Source: Dipteris shenzhenensis
Taxonomy: Eukaryota; Polypodiophyta; Polypodiopsida; Gleicheniales
DNA: 64,000 bases
NCBI GenBank assembly: GCA_047967505.1
Contig: CM106539.1
Reading direction: 5' to 3' (one strand)
The notes beneath the pieces are model-generated. The model was not told the DNA's origin. It searched no databases and saw only the letters and a program-made list of their open reading frames with translations. The first letter of the stretch is position 1. Every line of letters starts with the position of its first letter. The translations under genes were made by a program, and so were the position numbers. This document shows positions 43,009-56,480 of the stretch, in pieces.

Positions 43009-44835
43009 GGGATGTGGAAATGAGGAGAATCACTTTCCAGGATGTGAATCCACCTGCAGATGTTGATAGACAGCAAGCTGTCCATGCACCAAATCTGCAA
43101 GAAATGGTACCACCAAGTACTCCCAGAGGTATACAATCAAGGGTAGATGATGGATCATCTATTGATGGAAATGATGAGCCAAATGTGGCTGATATGCAGG
43201 TGGGACAGCAAGCTGAAATGCCCTTGAGAAGATCATCTAGAGTGTCTAGACCGCCTGATAGGTTTGTTCCAGGGGTAGACTATGTGATGCTTACTGATTA
43301 CGGGGAGCCTTCTTGTTACAGAGAGGCTATGATGCATGAGGATCAATGCAAGTGGGAGTATGCTATGTAATCAGAGATGAGTTCACTTATGAAGAATAAG
43401 ACTTGGGACTTGGTTTCTTTGCCACATGGAAAGAAAGCATTGCCATGTAAATGGGTCTACAAGATGAAGGTCACAGGTGATGATGTGCCTAGGTACAAGG
43501 CCCGTTTGGTTGCTAAAGGGTTCAAGCAAGAGAAGGGTGTGGACTTTGATGAGATATTCTCTCCGGTTGTGAAGATGACCACACTTAGATGCATGCTTGG
43601 ACTAGTGGCATCAGAGGATATGGAGCTTATGCAGATGGATGTCAAGACAGCTTTCTTGCATGGGGATTTGCATGAGGAAATTTACATGGTGCAACCGGAA
43701 GGCTTTGAAGAAAAGGGCAAAGAGCATTTAGTTTGCAAGCTGAAGAAGAGTCTCTATGGTCTTAAGCAAGCGCCTAGAGAATGGTATCAGAAGTTTGATG
43801 CTTTCATTCGGTCCCAGGGTTTTAGAAGGAGTGAAATTGATCACTGCCTCTACACTAAAAGGGCTAAGGATAGTAGCCTGATAATCCTAGCACTATATGT
43901 GGATGATATGCTATTGGCTAGCAAGAATACTTATGAGCTAGATGCATTAAAGGCCAAGTTGCATCAGGCCTTTGATATGAAGGATTTGGGACTTGCAGGT
44001 CATATTCTTGGTATGCGCATCACGCGTGATCGGATAGAAAACTCCTTTGGCTTTCACAAAAAGAGTATGTTACAAAAGTATTGCAGCGTTTCAATATGGA
44101 GGGGGGGAAGGCAGTGAGTACTCCATTGCCTCCATATGTGAAACTGAGTCATACAGATAGTCCCAAATCAGATGAGGAGAGGGCCATGATGGCCAAGGTT
44201 CCTTACGCATCAGCAGTTGGGAGTTTTATGTATGCTATGATAGCTACTAGACCAGACATTGCATTTGCAGTGGGAGTTGTTAGCCGATATATGGTTAATC
44301 CAGGAAAGAGGCATTGGAAGGCAGTTAAGTGCATCATGAGTACATGAAGGGTACCAAGGAGATGTGCATCTGCTTTGGTTGGGTACACAGATTCAGACTA
44401 TGCAGGGCATGTGGATAGTAGGAGATCCACTTCTGGTTATGTGTTCACCTTTGTAGGTGGTGCAGTGTCGTGGATGTCTTGCGCACAGAAGTGCGTTGCT
44501 TTGTCTACCACAGAGGCTGAGTATGTGTTGCAGCCACAGAGGGTTTCAAGGAGGCTATATGGCTTGATCGGCTAGTGGGAGATTTGGGGATTTATACAGG
44601 TGTACCGACATTGCATAGTGATTCCATGAGTGCTATTCAGCTAGCACGGAATCCGGTCTTTCATGCAAAGACCAAACACATTGAGGTCAGGTACCATTTC
44701 ATCAGGGAGGTACTTGAGGACAAGTGCATAGAGCTTGTCAAGGTTCATACAGATGATAACCCTATAGATATGCTGACGAAGAGTCTACCTAGTCAGCGGT
44801 TTGAGTATTGTCGTGTATTGATGGGCATTGGATAG
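42969..44835 (+). pseudogene. Copia reverse transcriptase and RNase H
   Basis: After a variable linker (RRSSRVSRPPDRF) the RT runs from 43377. It includes WVYKMKV, ARLVAKGFKQEKGVDF, the QMDVKTAFLHGDL block, KSLYGLKQAPREW and the catalytic ALYVDDMLL. Frameshifts near 44090, 44345 and 44530 split the RNase H domain: [56 protein letters not shown]. The stop is at 44833, close to the 3' LTR. Motifs are well kept, so the element died recently relative to the gypsy copy. Confidence 0.9.
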
Positions 44836-44888
44836 TATGCTCACTGGTTGTTCTCCCTTAAAGGCACATTGTCCTTTAAGTGGAAGGT

Positions 44889-45060
44889 TGTGGGGGTTAA
44901 AGGTCACTATGCCTTTACCCCAGTTATGTACAATACTCAAACACATATATAAATGAATGAAAAAGAAGATTAGGGTGGTTCTGCACCCACCAAAAACTTG
45001 TGTGGCTCTCTGTTTCTCTCTCTCCCTCTTCCGTTCTTGCTTCCGTTGAGAGCACTCTCA
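44889..45060 (+). mobile_element. 3' LTR of the copia element (172 bp)
   Basis: TGTGGGGGTTAAAGG ... GAGAGCACTCTCA has TG...CA ends, and the reverse complement of the same sequence is at 4866-5044. It lies about 50 bp after the RNase H stop. The short length, and a stretch (44919-44969) near-identical between copies, define one short-LTR family. No 5' partner is present. Confidence 0.88.
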
Positions 45061-45111
45061 CAATATAGCCCAAAAAAAAATCCCACTACGTGGGTTGTCA
45101 AAAACCAAATG

Positions 45112-46780
45112 CAGGAGTGGTGATGTGAACCAATAAGGAATGCATCATAGCATCCCAAGGCTGATCATCTTGAAGAAGCTGAAGCATCATATTGCCTTTG
45201 TGAGCTAAAATGTGCACATGTATATTAAGAATATTCAACCCTCCATGCAATTTGGGCGAGCACAATCTCTGTGCTAGAAGAATCCACAAGCTTTTCTTCC
45301 CATGCTTTGACCGCCAGAAAGTTTCCATAATGGTGGACATGAAGGAAGACAAATCTTTCTTAGAGAAAAAAATCAATGGCAGATAAAACTAAATATAAGC
45401 CACCAAAATAGACCAAACAATGTGAAGTTGGACATGCAACGGCCAAGTAGCCAATTTCCAATATTCCAATTTTTTCTTCAATTTAGCAAGAACCCAGTCA
45501 ATCTATTGATGGCGGCAAGTAATGCTCCAACCTAAAGGATATCCAAGATGACAGATCAATTGAGTTGACAAAACAATTTCCCCTGGCCATAGCAGCCTTT
45601 GCCAATCCTGGGTATGCAATGGCAACAAGCTGGATTTTTGAAAATTAATGTGTAGGCTAGTAGCTAGTCCATACAAAGAAAGAGCGTGCATTAGTGAAGA
45701 AAGATCCCTAGGAGTGTTTTTTGGCATGAAGAAAGCATCATCTGCATAAGCTTGAGCAACCAATGAGTGACTTGCAGGAATTTCCAGCCCATATAATATA
45801 TTTGTTGCTGCCAAATGATCAATATGTTGAAGCATTGGTGGATGTGTGGCTATAGCATATAAAATAGGATTGAGAGGGCAACCTTGCCGAATTGAACATT
45901 TAAGTGTCTAGGGCTTTCACAAATCTCCAGATAATATGCATGCAGCTTTGCTATCCAAATAAAGCCAAAAGATAACGTGCTGTAATTTTTGACCCAATAC
46001 CAAAGCCTGCATAGTATGAGCTATAAAGTCCCATTGAATGATGTCAAATGCCTTTGTAATATCTAACTCTGCTGATGCAGGATAAGCACACCTGCTCTAT
46101 ATACTTGGCATACTCAATCCCAACATAAGCATTTGCAATGTTATCCAATAATATGGCATCGTGGAATAAAGCCATACTGTGCTGGGTGCAGGCCATCATG
46201 TAAATATTCCTTTATTCGATCAACCACCATTTTGGTGATGATCTTGTATATTATCGACATCAAAGTAATGGGTCTCCAATTAGCTAAAGACTCACAAATG
46301 GGCTTCTTGGGAAGAAGTTTAACCAACCCTTTCTTCCAAACAACCGTCATACATTAATTTTGCCAAGCAGTATTAACCATTTGCAGCAACAAAGGCCTTT
46401 TTAGGAGATCCCAAAATGCTAAGAAAAATTCCACCATGAGACCATCCCAGCCAGAAGATTTCCATCTATCATAGGATTCAACAACATCATTTAGCTCTTG
46501 TTCAATGAAAGGAGCTTCCAAATCCAAGGCTTGTGTTGGAGAGACAATTGAAATGACATGCTGTAATAATATTCCCCTTGCTATAATAACCTGTTTTAAG
46601 GATAAATTTGGTTTTCCAAATTGAGAAGAACAATGTCAAACACAAGCTGCAGCAAGCTCTTCCCTGGAAGAAGTCTAAACTCCATCTGATAACATAGCCT
46701 AGCAAAAAATTTTGAGAAGACCTTCTATAATGCAGTCCTTTAAAGAAGGCTTAAGAGGAGCAACCTTTATCCAAAAAAGG
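45112..46780 (-). pseudogene. LINE ORF2 reverse transcriptase fragment 1
   Basis: Minus-strand blocks in order: a GWDGL-like segment (about 46450), then KKGLVKLLPKKPICESLANW followed by RPITL, YKIITKMV and HPAQYGFI (46141-46350), the catalytic AQAYADDAFF (45503-45835), then post-RT sequence KKDLSSFMSTIM and HGGLNILNIH (45098-45376). These are the standard LINE RT blocks. Frames are broken by several stops. The 3' part is missing: the fragment ends near 45112, close to the copia LTR. Confidence 0.8.
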
Positions 46781-49700
46781 CTCTCTATCTTGCACGTGTT
46801 TCCCCTTTAGCTATTTTCCTATTGTCACTGCATTGCAGATAATATTTTTCCTGACATAAAATCTAAATTTCTTGACAAGAAAGATTCCTAAGGTGACCAC
46901 ACACACACACAAGTTATATAGCAAGGAGATTTTTGGATTTGACCTTGGTATATCTAGCCAAGATAGGAAAACCGGATGTGTATATACTAAGGATTGGAAA
47001 GCTATGTAGCAAAAATTTATTGGACATAGATAAGGGATACATGAAAAGGGAAATGTGACAATACTTTATATCGTTACTTATAAACATTTTAAGAATGAAT
47101 ATAGATGCTCGCTATAGTATTATTGGGACCATTATAGAGATAAGAGGTACTACTTTGATTATATATACTAAATTCACCTTAGATTGGTCGTTGGACAATT
47201 ACATGTGTTGCATGGTTACAGACAAGAAACCTACGAAGAACCATGGGTATCATTAGTACCCAAGGGATCGAATGAGGGAGCAAGTGAAAAGATAAAACTA
47301 GGTGGAATTGTCCTTAAGTGGAGATTTACACTCAGACTATTCAATACCACACGTTACTGTTGTAGAGATGTTTTGTGGGTAATTGAATGGACCCCCAGTA
47401 ACATTGAACAAAGTGCAAGCAGGAAATCTAAAGGGAGGATTCGCTCTGAACAAACTAAGGGACAGGTGTAGCCAGAAATGACTACTCACACTTATTGAGG
47501 GAGCTCGTAGGAGGGAACGTCTCCTACTCCCACAAGATTTCTAGCACCCAAGGAATACTCTAGAACTAAGCAAGCAACTCCTAAGCTCATTGAACAAGAG
47601 GGAGGAGACAAGACAGACGAGAAGGAACTAAGAAGAACTAAACAGCGTTAGGGGAATATATACGAACCCTGAGAGACGTGAGTAGACTACAGCAAGTTTG
47701 TGAGACGAGACAGATAATGGATACCCCCCAGGTTACCATGCAAACTGGGATTATGAACTGGATGATATTACCGAGATGGGGTGAAGCTCGTCTACTCTCG
47801 TGTAGTATATAATTTATGTAGGGGGGGCATGGAGCATTTCTTGTTGTTTTGCATAGAAGTAATATGGATGGACGTCCTCCATAGATTGGTAGTAGATAGA
47901 AGCAGGCACGATGAGATACTCTGGAACACCAGAGTGAACACCATAGTTTGGATATGGAAAGGAACGACTGTTCCTCTTTTACAAAATACAGCATGAGGAT
48001 GGTCTTGAGCTTGTTCAGTCGATAGCCTTTGGCAAACCTGGATAGAGGAGCAGTGACATATTGATCCAATATCAGTGAGCTCCCATGGGAAAGTAAAAGA
48101 GCGGTGTCGATATATCTTTCTCCACCAGGCCAGTTAACTATACACAAGCACTACAACATCCACGAGTTTTTCCCCCCCCTCAGACAAAGGTACATTTGTT
48201 CTAACAAAAAACAAAGCACTCAAGACATGGATGAAATGAAAGGCTTGCAAGCATTCATTTCTCACATTAGGAGTATGATGCAAAAATACCTAGTAGAGTA
48301 GTCTAAGAAAAATAGGGACATAATCACAAAAAATGCATCTCTTGCCAATGTCTTAAAGAAAAAGAAAATTTTCTAAGACTAGAATACTCATATCTTTTTG
48401 GGCCACAGCAAATTTAGTTAAGAGAAGATTCTGCATTTGCCCGAGTTTGTACCATGCAATGAAGTTCAAGAGGAAGGGTGATAAGCCATTGCTAGAGTTT
48501 GTACCGTAAGATGAAACTCAAGAGGGTCTTTTTGTTGCCGTTTGTGCAGCAGATCCAAAATCAAAGTTGGATGATAGTGGACCAATTTGGGTTGCAAAGG
48601 TTGCTCGGATGGCAAGGGATGAAATGGGAATCCTAGCATGCGATGAGAATCACTCGCGAAACCTACGAATCATCAAAAAACACAGCGAGAACTATACACA
48701 AGAATATGCACGATCTTTCAAAGCTCACAAATGGAAAAGAAGACAAGCGTGCTGGGTGCAATCTCCCCCCATAGGAGTGGTGCTCGTCTTCCAATTCCTA
48801 TGTATTTGATTGATTCCAGAATTTCAAGCAATGACTGATACAAGCTCATGTACATCTCCTCCATGCACGAATTGGAGATAATATGGGAATACAAACAATG
48901 TATTCATAATTTTTGAACTTTTTGTTGTTTTGGGCTTTTTCTCCAAACCAATCACCTTCACTTGATATTAACCTAGGAGACTCAAAAAAGGGTGTTTTTG
49001 CAACATAAGATACATTTCTCTCCATAAAAAGGGTGTTTTTGCAACACTCATGCTTCTCATGCCAGTGGCCTTTGGCCTCCGGTAACACCTCCAAAAGGAT
49101 AGGAACCCCTCCCCTCAGATAGGGAGCTAGAAGCAAGGAAACATAACTTTAAATAGAAATGAAAGGAAATGGAAAGAGAGGCAAGAACCAAAGGAAATCA
49201 CTTACATGACCAAAAGCCCCACTTGAGTTGATTGATGTGACAAGTGAAAGGTACAACACTCATATAGAGTGGACACACACACTAAAGTATCATATGTATA
49301 TGGGATAACTCTCAAGATGCCCCATGGTACTTTCTCATACAAAGACTCATGAACTAGTTCATAGTACACACTAGAACACACTCTTTGAAATTGATTTCTC
49401 CAAAAGGGTTAACATTCACCTCAGCTCAAAATGGTATCAAGCCCTTTCAATCATGTAGAAAAGTCAAGGGTTGGTGGCTAGGCTTCAAAAGTGGGCAGCC
49501 ACACGAAGAGTGTTCGTGCCATTGTGGTGCTCTTGTAGAAGTCCTCTTGCGGTTGAGTGCCGCCGACTGTTGGTGATGATGACGAAGAGAGACGGATGGT
49601 GCTCGAGATAGAGGAGCCATGGAAGTTCCATGAATATCAATTGGGGTGTGCAAGAAACAAGAACAAATAGGGTGTGGATCACCCTAGGTGATATGTGGGG

Positions 49701-50040
49701 GCCAAGGATAGAGGGCATTGATACCCATGGCCACATCATCTGGGTGTAGGCGCTAGGCATCTTTCCATTGCTCTATCACATGAGCCATATTGGGGTCCAC
49801 AAGCTTGAGGTTTGGGAGCTTATACCTTTTGTGGGTAGCTTATGGCTTGGACAACTTGGGACTGAACTCCTGAAAACTCTAAGTAAATTATGCCACATAG
49901 ATGTGGCTTCAGTGATGGCAATTGTGAGGAATTGCTTGAATAGTCGAAGTTGCTATGCGAAATACACACACACACACACACATAAACTTTGTTTTTTTAA
50001 TAAATTGAAATATTTGAGTGCCTTATATACAAGATAGCTA
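46781..50040. other. Unassigned stretch, no gene recognised
   Basis: No protein family recognised. Short (CA)n runs at about 46902 and 49965-49982. Two close copies of 'aaaagggtgtttttgcaaca' at about 48985 and 49026. A plus-strand frame at about 48540-48809 (CAADPKSKLDDSGPIWVAK, MARDEMGIL) looks mildly protein-like but has an in-frame stop upstream and no known family. The minus frame 47638-48147 (169 codons) is also unrecognised. Confidence 0.4.
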
Positions 50041-50049
50041 GCCATAAAA

Positions 50050-51038
50050 AACTGGGAATCAAAAATAGTACATCAAGCAAAAATATCCATGTAGGACAAA
50101 TATACATCCTGATCTATGCAGTGAGTTTGCAAACAATCAAAGAGTGATTGCTCTGCAAGGAACGACAGAAAAAGACAAAAGTAGAAAAAACTGGATCACC
50201 AAAGACTCTATGATTCCTAGCTTTCTAGAGAGTCTAGAGTGCCCAGTAGCGAACCCAGGTAAAGAACAAATCAAAATCTGGCCGTTTGGGTATATCCCAA
50301 ACCACTAGAAATGCTTGTCAAAAAGAACCTGAGAGAATCTCAATCTCAATCTGTCGCAACGGATGCACAAGAAATTTTGTCTCAGAGCAATTCCAAAAGA
50401 TATGGGATACAGATTCTTGGGGAGCTAAACATCGATGATAGATAGCAAGAGCAATATGTCTGCAAGATAAAAGCTATCCTGATGGTATAACCCCCAACAG
50501 AACACACTATAAAAAAACCTATTGGAGTAAAGGAAGATTAGAGTGAAAATTTTGCTTTAATCTCTTTCTCCACCATTTGAGTGGATGGTGCAATGCCCAA
50601 ATCTGATTAGTTCTATCTGACACCCAGGGTGGTGATAACAAAACTTTATATAAAGTGGTGATGTGAACCAGTAAGGAACGCATCATAGCAGCCCAAGGCT
50701 GATCATCTTGAAGAAGCTAAAGCATCATATTGCCTTTGTGAGCTATAATGTGCACATGTATATTAATAATATTCAACCCTCCATGCAATTTGGGCATGCA
50801 CAATCTCTGTGCTAGCAGAATCCACAAGCTTTTCTTCCCATGCTTTGACTGCCAGAAAATTTCCATAATGGTGGACATGAAGGAAGACAAATCTTTCTTA
50901 GTGAAAAAAATCAATGGCAGATAAAACTAAATATAAGCCACCAAAATAGACCAAACAATGTGAAGTCGGACATGCAACGGCCAAGTAGCCAATTTCCAAT
51001 ATTCCAGATTTTTCTTCAATTTAGCAAGAACCCAATCT
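50050..51038 (-). pseudogene. LINE fragment 2, 3' end with zf-RVT domain
   Basis: 50652-51038 is a close copy of 45112-45497 (same LINE, post-RT region, HGGLNIINIH). Unlike fragment 1 it continues to the 3' end. Minus-strand translation at 50330-50640 gives ALHHPLKWW and a zinc-binding zf-RVT pattern (HRCLAPQESVSHIFWNC). It is truncated at 51038. Confidence 0.75.
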
Positions 51039-51179
51039 TGCATGTTGAGGATTCCTAAGAGATATTATATTCCTAGCCTTATGTAAGTATAAGCGCAGCT
51101 TTGTCGCTACTCTACACACACTAAGTCCATGTTAGCACAAAGACAACATACTCCCGGGTCCATTTTATTACTCATCCTG

Positions 51180-53740
51180 TGGTTATGGCTTATTGTGAGC
51201 ATGTACCTAGGTTGCCATGCGTGCAGTCTAGTGGCTATGGAACTTGTGTCGTGCCAGTCAATCCTGCTATAAAGCCTTGGCACCATATAATTTTTGCTCC
51301 GTTTCCAGGTAGCCTATATCCACCATTTGTTCGAATAGAGATACATGGTGTGCTTCTAAGAAGATGACTCTTTGATAGATTTGGCTTATAATTTGAGCAT
51401 CGACCCGTTCATTGGGATTGAAACTGAGTGAAGGCAAATGGCCATCCAGGTAACATGGGACCTCCAGAATGTATTCCAATGTTTTGCAGAAGATAGCACT
51501 TAGGTAAAGAAAGCGATCAATGTTGCCACGCATTATTTGTTCATGCTGGAAAGCGATCAATGTTGCCACGCATTATTTGTTCATGCTGCTGAAGTGCTTG
51601 GATCATTGTGCCTTGGATATTCCATTCTACACCAGAGTATGGTTTGATCATTGGCCAATTAATGGTGTAATCTTTATCCAAAGTGTGTATGTTGGCTTCC
51701 CATTTTTTACGTCGTGGAACTGCATAGAACTTGGGATGGGTTCTGAGACATGGAGGTGCACGTAGGTACTCTTTCAAGAAGATTACATCAAAGAGCATGG
51801 GACATCACCAATTAGGTTGTGGATCCAACTTGCTTATCCAATCTTCGCTAATTTGATGCTAACAAAGATAGGTAGGGAAGTTGTCCAAGGTCCATCCACC
51901 TCGAGTTTTCATATCAAGATATTTGCTCCAAAATTCCTTGATGGGGTTACTGGAAAGTGGTATCTCATCAAAATCGTACCCATCATTTGAACCTGGCATG
52001 GGAGTTTGAATTGGATTATTCAGATCCTGATATTCAAAATCAAATACTATATCATTTTTTGCTGATGGCAGCACAAGTAGTATCGAAGCTGATGACAGGG
52101 CAGGGAGAGAATCTTGGGACATGGGGGAGAAATATGGAAGAGTATTAGTTGTGGAAGGGGGAGCAGAGGGGAGGGGGGGAAGAATTGGGCGAATGGTTTG
52201 AGTAGCTTGGTAATCCTCAAGGGTAGGATTAGTAAGGGAAGGGAAGAAGCTAGGTGTGAGGGGTTCATAAGTTTGTGACTGTTGGGTTAGTCGAAAATGG
52301 TGAGAGGCATGAGCAAAGAGACGATGGAGGGAATAGATGTTAGGATGGAGCTTGGGGAATGTTAAGAGGGTGGTAGCAGCAAGGGTAAGTGAGGTTATGA
52401 GGTTGGTAGAGAGAATGGTTAGACATGGGAAGTTGGATGTGAGATAGGCCCTGCCATCTTTCGACACTTCTTTTTGCTGGTGCGATGGGATCATCAGCTG
52501 CATGGGTGGGATGTCGGTTATGTCATGCCTTGCAAATAATAGTGATGGCCTTTGTAGTAATGGCAACAAACCAACAATAACCCTGAGGGGAGGACTACCC
52601 ATGAGGCATACCTATGCAATGAAGGCATCTGTCTTGAGTGCTATAAATCAGGCATGTGTAGATAGGCAGAAGATATTTTTCTCATCTTTAGACAAGTCTT
52701 GGCAAATGATGCACAGAGTTTTGGTCCCTATGGAACGTTCCCATTTGATTTTCGGGTGAGCAGATATGATCCTGATTTGGAGTTGCTTCCATTGGATAAG
52801 CACTCGTGCATTGAGGTGATCTTCCACTTATAGAGCAGCCACAACCTCTTGGTACACCACCATTGTACATTGTAGTGGGGCTTCATTGGTGTTGTCTTCC
52901 ATTGCCTCATTGTTGTGCACTAGAAATTGGAGTTCAAGCTTGGAGATGATTATCTTTTGGGAGTGCATCTCATCCATTTTTTCTTTGTATTTATGGTAGA
53001 TGGATGTATATGCCTCCTTAAGTTTTCTCATTTGCAAGGTGACCTTCGCCCGTTGAGGAATGTCTTTAGTGGTATTGGACCATTGGTCCAAGACTTGTGC
53101 TTGTGAAGTGCTGGCCTCTTTAGCGGTAGCAAGTTGGTCCTTTAAGATTCCCTTGTAAGCTCATCAATGTTGAAGGCACGTACTTCCAAATACTGTTTCA
53201 TGTCTTTAAGCTTGTCTTTGCAATCCTAGAGCTCTTCTTCTTTGTGGATTAGAGTGAGTCGAGCTTGTGCTACTACCTCCACGTCTGCTAAGCATGTGCG
53301 GAGGTCAAGGACTTATAGTACGTCTTTAGGATTGCCATTGCTTATACTACTGCCGTCAGCTATGTTTGGCTTTGGTGGAGGGTGGAGGTCACATCCCTCA
53401 CTGCCTTCTCTTGAGCTTGGATATCTTGGTTCATGCGCACTTCTTCTACCTCCTTCTCATCTATTTGTGCCCAAAGGGCCTTGACCTCTATGGCGATTGC
53501 CTGGAATTGGTCTTCAATTTCTGCTGTAGTCTCTCTGTTCAATTCTCTTGCATATTCTTCCTTTGCCAAGCTAGTGAATAGTTTGGGCATTGGGATCATT
53601 TGGCTAGCTTGATGTTGGAGAATGACAGACGATGATAGGACTGGCGATACTACTGTGCTGCTGATACAAGTGGTGCCCATGTAGCCATCCTGCTGATTCT
53701 GTAGTACTTGTGGAAGGTTGTTCCAATGGTATCTCAATCA
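51180..53740 (-). pseudogene. Decayed minus-strand gene, coiled-coil and low-complexity, unidentified
   Basis: Successive minus-strand frames look coding: 53360-53737 (EEYARELNRETTAEIEDQF, a coiled coil), 52828-53091 (LQMRKLKEAYTSIYHKYKEK), 51859-52602 (Ser/Pro/Thr-rich, then acidic DGYDFDEIPLSS) and 51267-51798 (RAPPCLRTHPKFYAVPRRKK, GNIDRFLYLSAIFCKTLE). They may be one gene broken by frameshifts, or exons. No family recognised; the last part vaguely recalls plant mobile-domain-type transposon proteins. Confidence 0.35.
51509..51588. repeat. 40-bp tandem duplication
   Basis: 'gaaagcgatcaatgttgcc...catgctg' occurs at 51509 and 51549. It duplicates the peptide HEQIMRGNIDRF in the minus-strand frame and causes a frameshift there. 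Confidence 0.85.
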
Positions 53741-53744
53741 CTTG

Positions 53745-55600
53745 TGTACAATAGTCACACTATTGATCTGGCACTAGCTCCCCTTGTGGTGACATCATAC
53801 TCACCTCCATGGATGGCACATATTTCAGAATTACTGATATTCTTTATGTGCCAGGTATTAAGAAGAATTTACTTCCACTGTCCTCTCTCAATCGAGGAGG
53901 ATTTCAGGTCATATTTGATCATGCTAACTGTGCAATCCGAGACAAAGAGAATGACTGTGCTTTGATGTTGTCTGGCACTTTGTATCAGGGCCTTTTTCAA
54001 CTTGACATTTATGAGAAAAGGTCCGATCTTGCACTTTCAGTGAGCACTCCCACTGCTGCGATGCAAAATGCGGAGTTATGGCATGCCAGATATGGGCACA
54101 TGAGCTATCGCAGCTTGATGACACGTCAGAAGCATGCTATGGTTGATGCATTGCCTCCTTTGGAGTCACCTCCTCCTCATGCATATGAGGGATGCATCCT
54201 TGGCAAGATGCATAGATTCCCTTTTAAAAAGGGTGGTGCAGTAAGAGCTACTCGCATACACAGTGATGTCTGCGATCCCCATGAGGACACCTGCTTTTGG
54301 TGGTTATCTCTATTATGTTACATTCATAGATGACTACACCAATTATTCTTGGGTCTATGGTCTAAAGAAAAAATCAGAAGTGTTTATACATTTCAAACAC
54401 TTTGTGGTCATGATTGAAAATGAGACAGGACTCAAGGTGCAGACACTTCGCACTGACAAAGGGGAGGAGTATATGTCTCATGAATTTGAGGCATTTTTTA
54501 AGGAGAAAGGCATCACGCATCAGCTTACAGTGAGACTTACACCTCAGCAAAATGGCAAAGCTGAGCGCAAAAATCGCACTCTCATGGAGATGGATAGATG
54601 CATGCTTACTAGTAAGAAGTTGCCTCACATATTTTGGCTTGAAGGCCTCATGTGTGCCAATTATGTTTTGAATCGAGCTCCCACAAAGGCTTTGAAGGAA
54701 AGCACTCTCTATGAGGCTTGGCATGGGAGAAAGCCTTCAGTGGATCACTTCAGAGTTTTTGGTTGTGTTGCATATGCCTACGTGCCTGTGGAGTTTCGAC
54801 ATAAGTTGTCAGGTAAGGCACTAAAGTGTATCTTTGTTGGGTATAGTGCACAAACCAAAGGCTATTGTCTCTACAATCCTGCCTCTCGCAAGATTTTTGT
54901 GAGTAGAGATGTTATTTTTTCAGAGAATTCAGCACATACACATACTGAATTTACTATTCCAGCTTCTTCATATGATGTTTTTGAGGGGATGCTTCCTATA
55001 GCTTTTGGTCCCCCAGCTGAGGCTCATGCTGAAAATCAGAATTTGCAACAACCTCCTCCTGATCCACATGCCCGGATTCAGCCACATGCTGATTTTGTTC
55101 CTCCACAGGGTGTGGATGAAGTTGTCAGGCAAGAATTCATGCAGCCAAAATAGTTCCGAATTGGTTGCCACAGACTCTCAGGGAGAGTAGGCTTGAGGCA
55201 CCTTTGCCTGGCAGGACTCGTAGTGCAGTAAGGCATGTAAGGGGGGCTCTTTCTGTTGAGATAGCTTATGCAGATACTCTTCTTGATGAAGAAGAACCTG
55301 ACTCTTTTGAAGAAGCCAAGGATAATGTGCATTGGATGCATGCCATGCACAATGAATTGCAATCCATTGAGAAAAATCAGACTTGGGATGTTGTGGATTT
55401 GCCACTAGGGAAACATGCCATTGGTACCAAATGGGTTTTCAAAGTGAAAAGGAAGCCAGATGGGTCCATTGATACGTACAAGGCATGGCTGGTTGCCAAA
55501 GGCTATGCACAAAAAAAGGGCATAGATTATGAGGAGACTTTTGCTCGTATATCTCGGATGACCACCATAAGGTCAGTTATTGCCATGGCTGCAAATTTTG
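53745..55600 (+). pseudogene. Second copia fragment: GAG-pre-integrase, integrase, start of RT
   Basis: 53809-54290 carries LYVPGIKKNLLPLSSL and LWHARYGHMSYRSL, with the HHCC finger (CILGKMHRFPF) and HSDVC. A frameshift near 54275 leads to YVTFIDDYTNYSWVYG, LRTDKGEEYMS and PQQNGKAERKNR, so the D,D,E residues are present. Then KPSVDHFRVFGC and YNPASRKIFVSRDVIF. The RT starts at 55165 (WMHAMHNELQSIEKNQTWD, KWVFKVKRKPDGS) but is cut off near 55600 before the catalytic motif. It belongs to a different family from the 41-45 kb element. No LTR seen. Confidence 0.88.
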
Positions 55601-55689
55601 TTTGGTTTGCATCGACAGCTTGATTGGGGAACATCTGGAGAAGACTCGTTGGGCTCTAGAAAGAACAGATGATGCCCATGGGAATTTCA

Positions 55690-56480
55690 ACACCAGTTAA
55701 TGTCGTATAGCAAAAAAAAAAGTAAGAGTTTCAGGACACATCATTCCAGCAGAAGGAATTGAAATGGCCCCTGAAAAGGTCTCAGCGATATAAACTTTGC
55801 CACTGAAGACTTTTTTGCAGTATTATGGGAGGTTTCTGTGGGAATTGGCTCAGGTGCTTCAGCCCTTGCATCAGCTGACAAAGAAGGGAGCTGAATTTGT
55901 ACAGATGGAGCAGACCCAAAAGGTGTTTTAAGAGGGTGAAAGAGATGCTTCAGAAAGTGCTTGTCGTGATTACGCCTGACGGGGGGCAGGATTTTGTTGT
56001 CTGTCGTTGTATCTGAGGATGCCTGCTATCTTACTGCAAAAAGGGCGGAAGAGGAACATGCAGCCTATGTATTATGCTAGGAGCCGTTTGGCGAATGCTG
56101 AAAGGAGAGATTTTGAGGTAGAGAAACAGGGGCTATCTCTGTTATTTGTTGTACACAAATTGAGAACATAATTGCTGCCTCATTCTTTCATCTTTTCGGC
56201 TGGTTTGGTGATTATGCCATATCTTATTAAAAACCAAACCCCAGGAGAAGATTCGCCAATTGGCTATCAAAGTTTCTCTTTTATTACAGAGAACGGGAAG
56301 TAGCAAAGGATGAGGAGAATCAGATTAAGGAGAAAGAAAAGAAGATAGCAGCAAAAGTCCACACAGCAAGATCAGAAAGTGAGTGGGCCATTTTTGCAGT
56401 GTGCACTATTGTAGGAAAAAGGTGAAATAAATTTAAAGGCCGGGCTGAAAGAAGTTTTGAAGAATGAAGAATCTACAATC
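55690..56480 (+). pseudogene. Ty3/gypsy RT-RNase H remnant, highly decayed
   Basis: Plus-strand translation gives VSGHIIPAEGIEMAPEKV, LQYYGRFLWELAQVLQPLH and MYYARSRLANAERRDFEVEKQ, the connection and RNase H region of gypsy pol (compare GHIV...KVEAI and RFASRQL in the 5-8 kb element). Many stops and frameshifts. Opposite strand to the protease remnant that follows, so not the same element unless rearranged. Confidence 0.5.
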
